Made by a program: the position numbers and the translations under genes. From Candidatus Sulfotelmatobacter sp. (GTDB lineage Bacteria > Acidobacteriota > Terriglobia > Terriglobales > Acidobacteriaceae), in assembly GCA_030040725.1 (NCBI GenBank), contig JASHTD010000147.1:1-12800 (forward strand): 12,800 bases of DNA. Direction: 5' to 3'. The notes beneath the pieces were generated by a model. That model searched no databases. It was not told the DNA's origin and saw nothing but the letters and a program-made list of their open reading frames with translations. Below, piece by piece: positions 12,381 through 12,800 of the stretch. The first letter of the stretch is position 1; the number at the start of each line of letters is the position of its first letter.

Positions 12381-12800
12381 ATGCCTCTTTCCGCGGTAAT
12401 TGTTGACGATGAGCAACTCGCCCGCGACGAACTTGCCTATCTTCTGAAGAACACCGGTGACATCAATGTTGTAGCGCAGGGAAAAAATGGACTGGAAGCT
12501 GTGAACCTGGTGAAGGAGCACAATCCTGACCTGGTTTTCCTCGACGTGCAGATGCCGGGGCTGGACGGATTCGGGGTGATCAAACGCCTGCTCGACAAGA
12601 AAGTCAGGATGCCGAAAATTGTGTTCGCGACGGCATTTGATCAGTATGCAGTGAAGGCGTTCGAGGTGAATGCGGTCGATTATCTGCTGAAGCCGTTCGA
12701 CAAGAAGCGAGTCTCGCAGGCGGTGCAGAAGGCACGCACGCAGCAGGAAGCGAATGAGTTGCCGGCGGAGAAGATCGACAACCTGGTGCGCATGCTGCAG
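12381..12800 (+). CDS. response regulator, LytTR-type (3' end beyond the window)
   Basis: The first 140 residues of a response regulator; the gene runs off the window. The receiver domain is complete at 4-120: acidic pair Asp9-Asp10 (VIVDDEQLARDEL), phosphoacceptor Asp55 (LVFLDVQMPGLDG), Thr85 (IVFATAFDQYAVKAFEV) and Lys105 (VDYLLKPFDKKR). The form AFDQYAVKAFEVNAVDYLLKPF is characteristic of receivers joined to a LytTR DNA-binding domain, which I therefore expect just past the edge; that is inference. The ATG at 12381 has GGAG 5 bases upstream. It is normally phosphorylated by a LytS/His-kinase-type partner, which is not in the window. The preceding acetyltransferase is 87 bases away and a separate promoter is likely. 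Confidence 0.92.
   Translation, partial: MPLSAVIVDDEQLARDELAYLLKNTGDINVVAQGKNGLEAVNLVKEHNPDLVFLDVQMPGLDGFGVIKRLLDKKVRMPKIVFATAFDQYAVKAFEVNAVDYLLKPFDKKRVSQAVQKARTQQEANELPAEKIDNLVRMLQ

Overview
The window looks like chromosomal DNA of a moderately GC-rich soil-type bacterium, most likely an Acidobacteriota (Terriglobia-like). The best support is a pair of secreted proteins built from GloVer tandem repeats, a family common in Acidobacteria and Verrucomicrobia, together with a PA-domain M28 peptidase, a LytTR-type receiver and a cupredoxin/CarboxypepD-like secreted protein. The phylum call is inference from gene content; there is no rRNA or other marker gene here. No transposase, integrase, tRNA, rRNA or CRISPR array is visible.

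Layout. (1) 45-2053, minus strand: an AraC-family regulator, then a 50-residue Cys-rich peptide, then an alpha/beta hydrolase with an Asp nucleophile. The last two are 3 bases apart and form an operon; the regulator sits 95 bases upstream on the same strand. (2) 2233-3725, minus: a secreted seven-repeat GloVer protein whose frame is broken at an AGAG (CTCT on the plus strand) in the sixth repeat. (3) 3726-3932: a divergent promoter region with a perfect 31-bp palindrome and a good promoter for a secreted M28 zinc peptidase (3933-5495, plus). (4) 5693-6745, plus: a cytosolic GAF-GGDEF diguanylate cyclase with its own consensus-like promoter. (5) 6806-8152, minus: a second, intact seven-repeat GloVer protein, preceded on the same strand by a LemA-family membrane protein (8283-8831). 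(6) 8832-9351: a 520-base gap holding a hairpin-rich intergenic element and overlapping inverted repeats. (7) 9352-12293, plus: a small secreted protein of unknown function, a four-copy 15-bp tandem repeat, a secreted cupredoxin/carboxypeptidase-regulatory-like protein, a thiolase, and a GNAT acetyltransferase that overlaps the thiolase stop by 4 bases. (8) 12381 to the edge, plus: a response-regulator receiver of the LytTR type, cut by the window end.

How the parts fit. Much of the window encodes exported proteins (two GloVer proteins, the peptidase, the small secreted protein, the cupredoxin-like protein), with signalling genes (diguanylate cyclase, receiver) between them. The thiolase-GNAT pair and the Cys-rich-peptide-hydrolase pair are the two clear operons. 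I found no convincing new multi-gene defence or mobile system. The observations most worth following are the palindrome between the GloVer and peptidase genes, the frameshift in a repeat protein with one cysteine pair per repeat, the 15-bp tandem repeat, and the AraC/Cys-rich peptide/hydrolase cassette whose hydrolase lacks the usual catalytic His.
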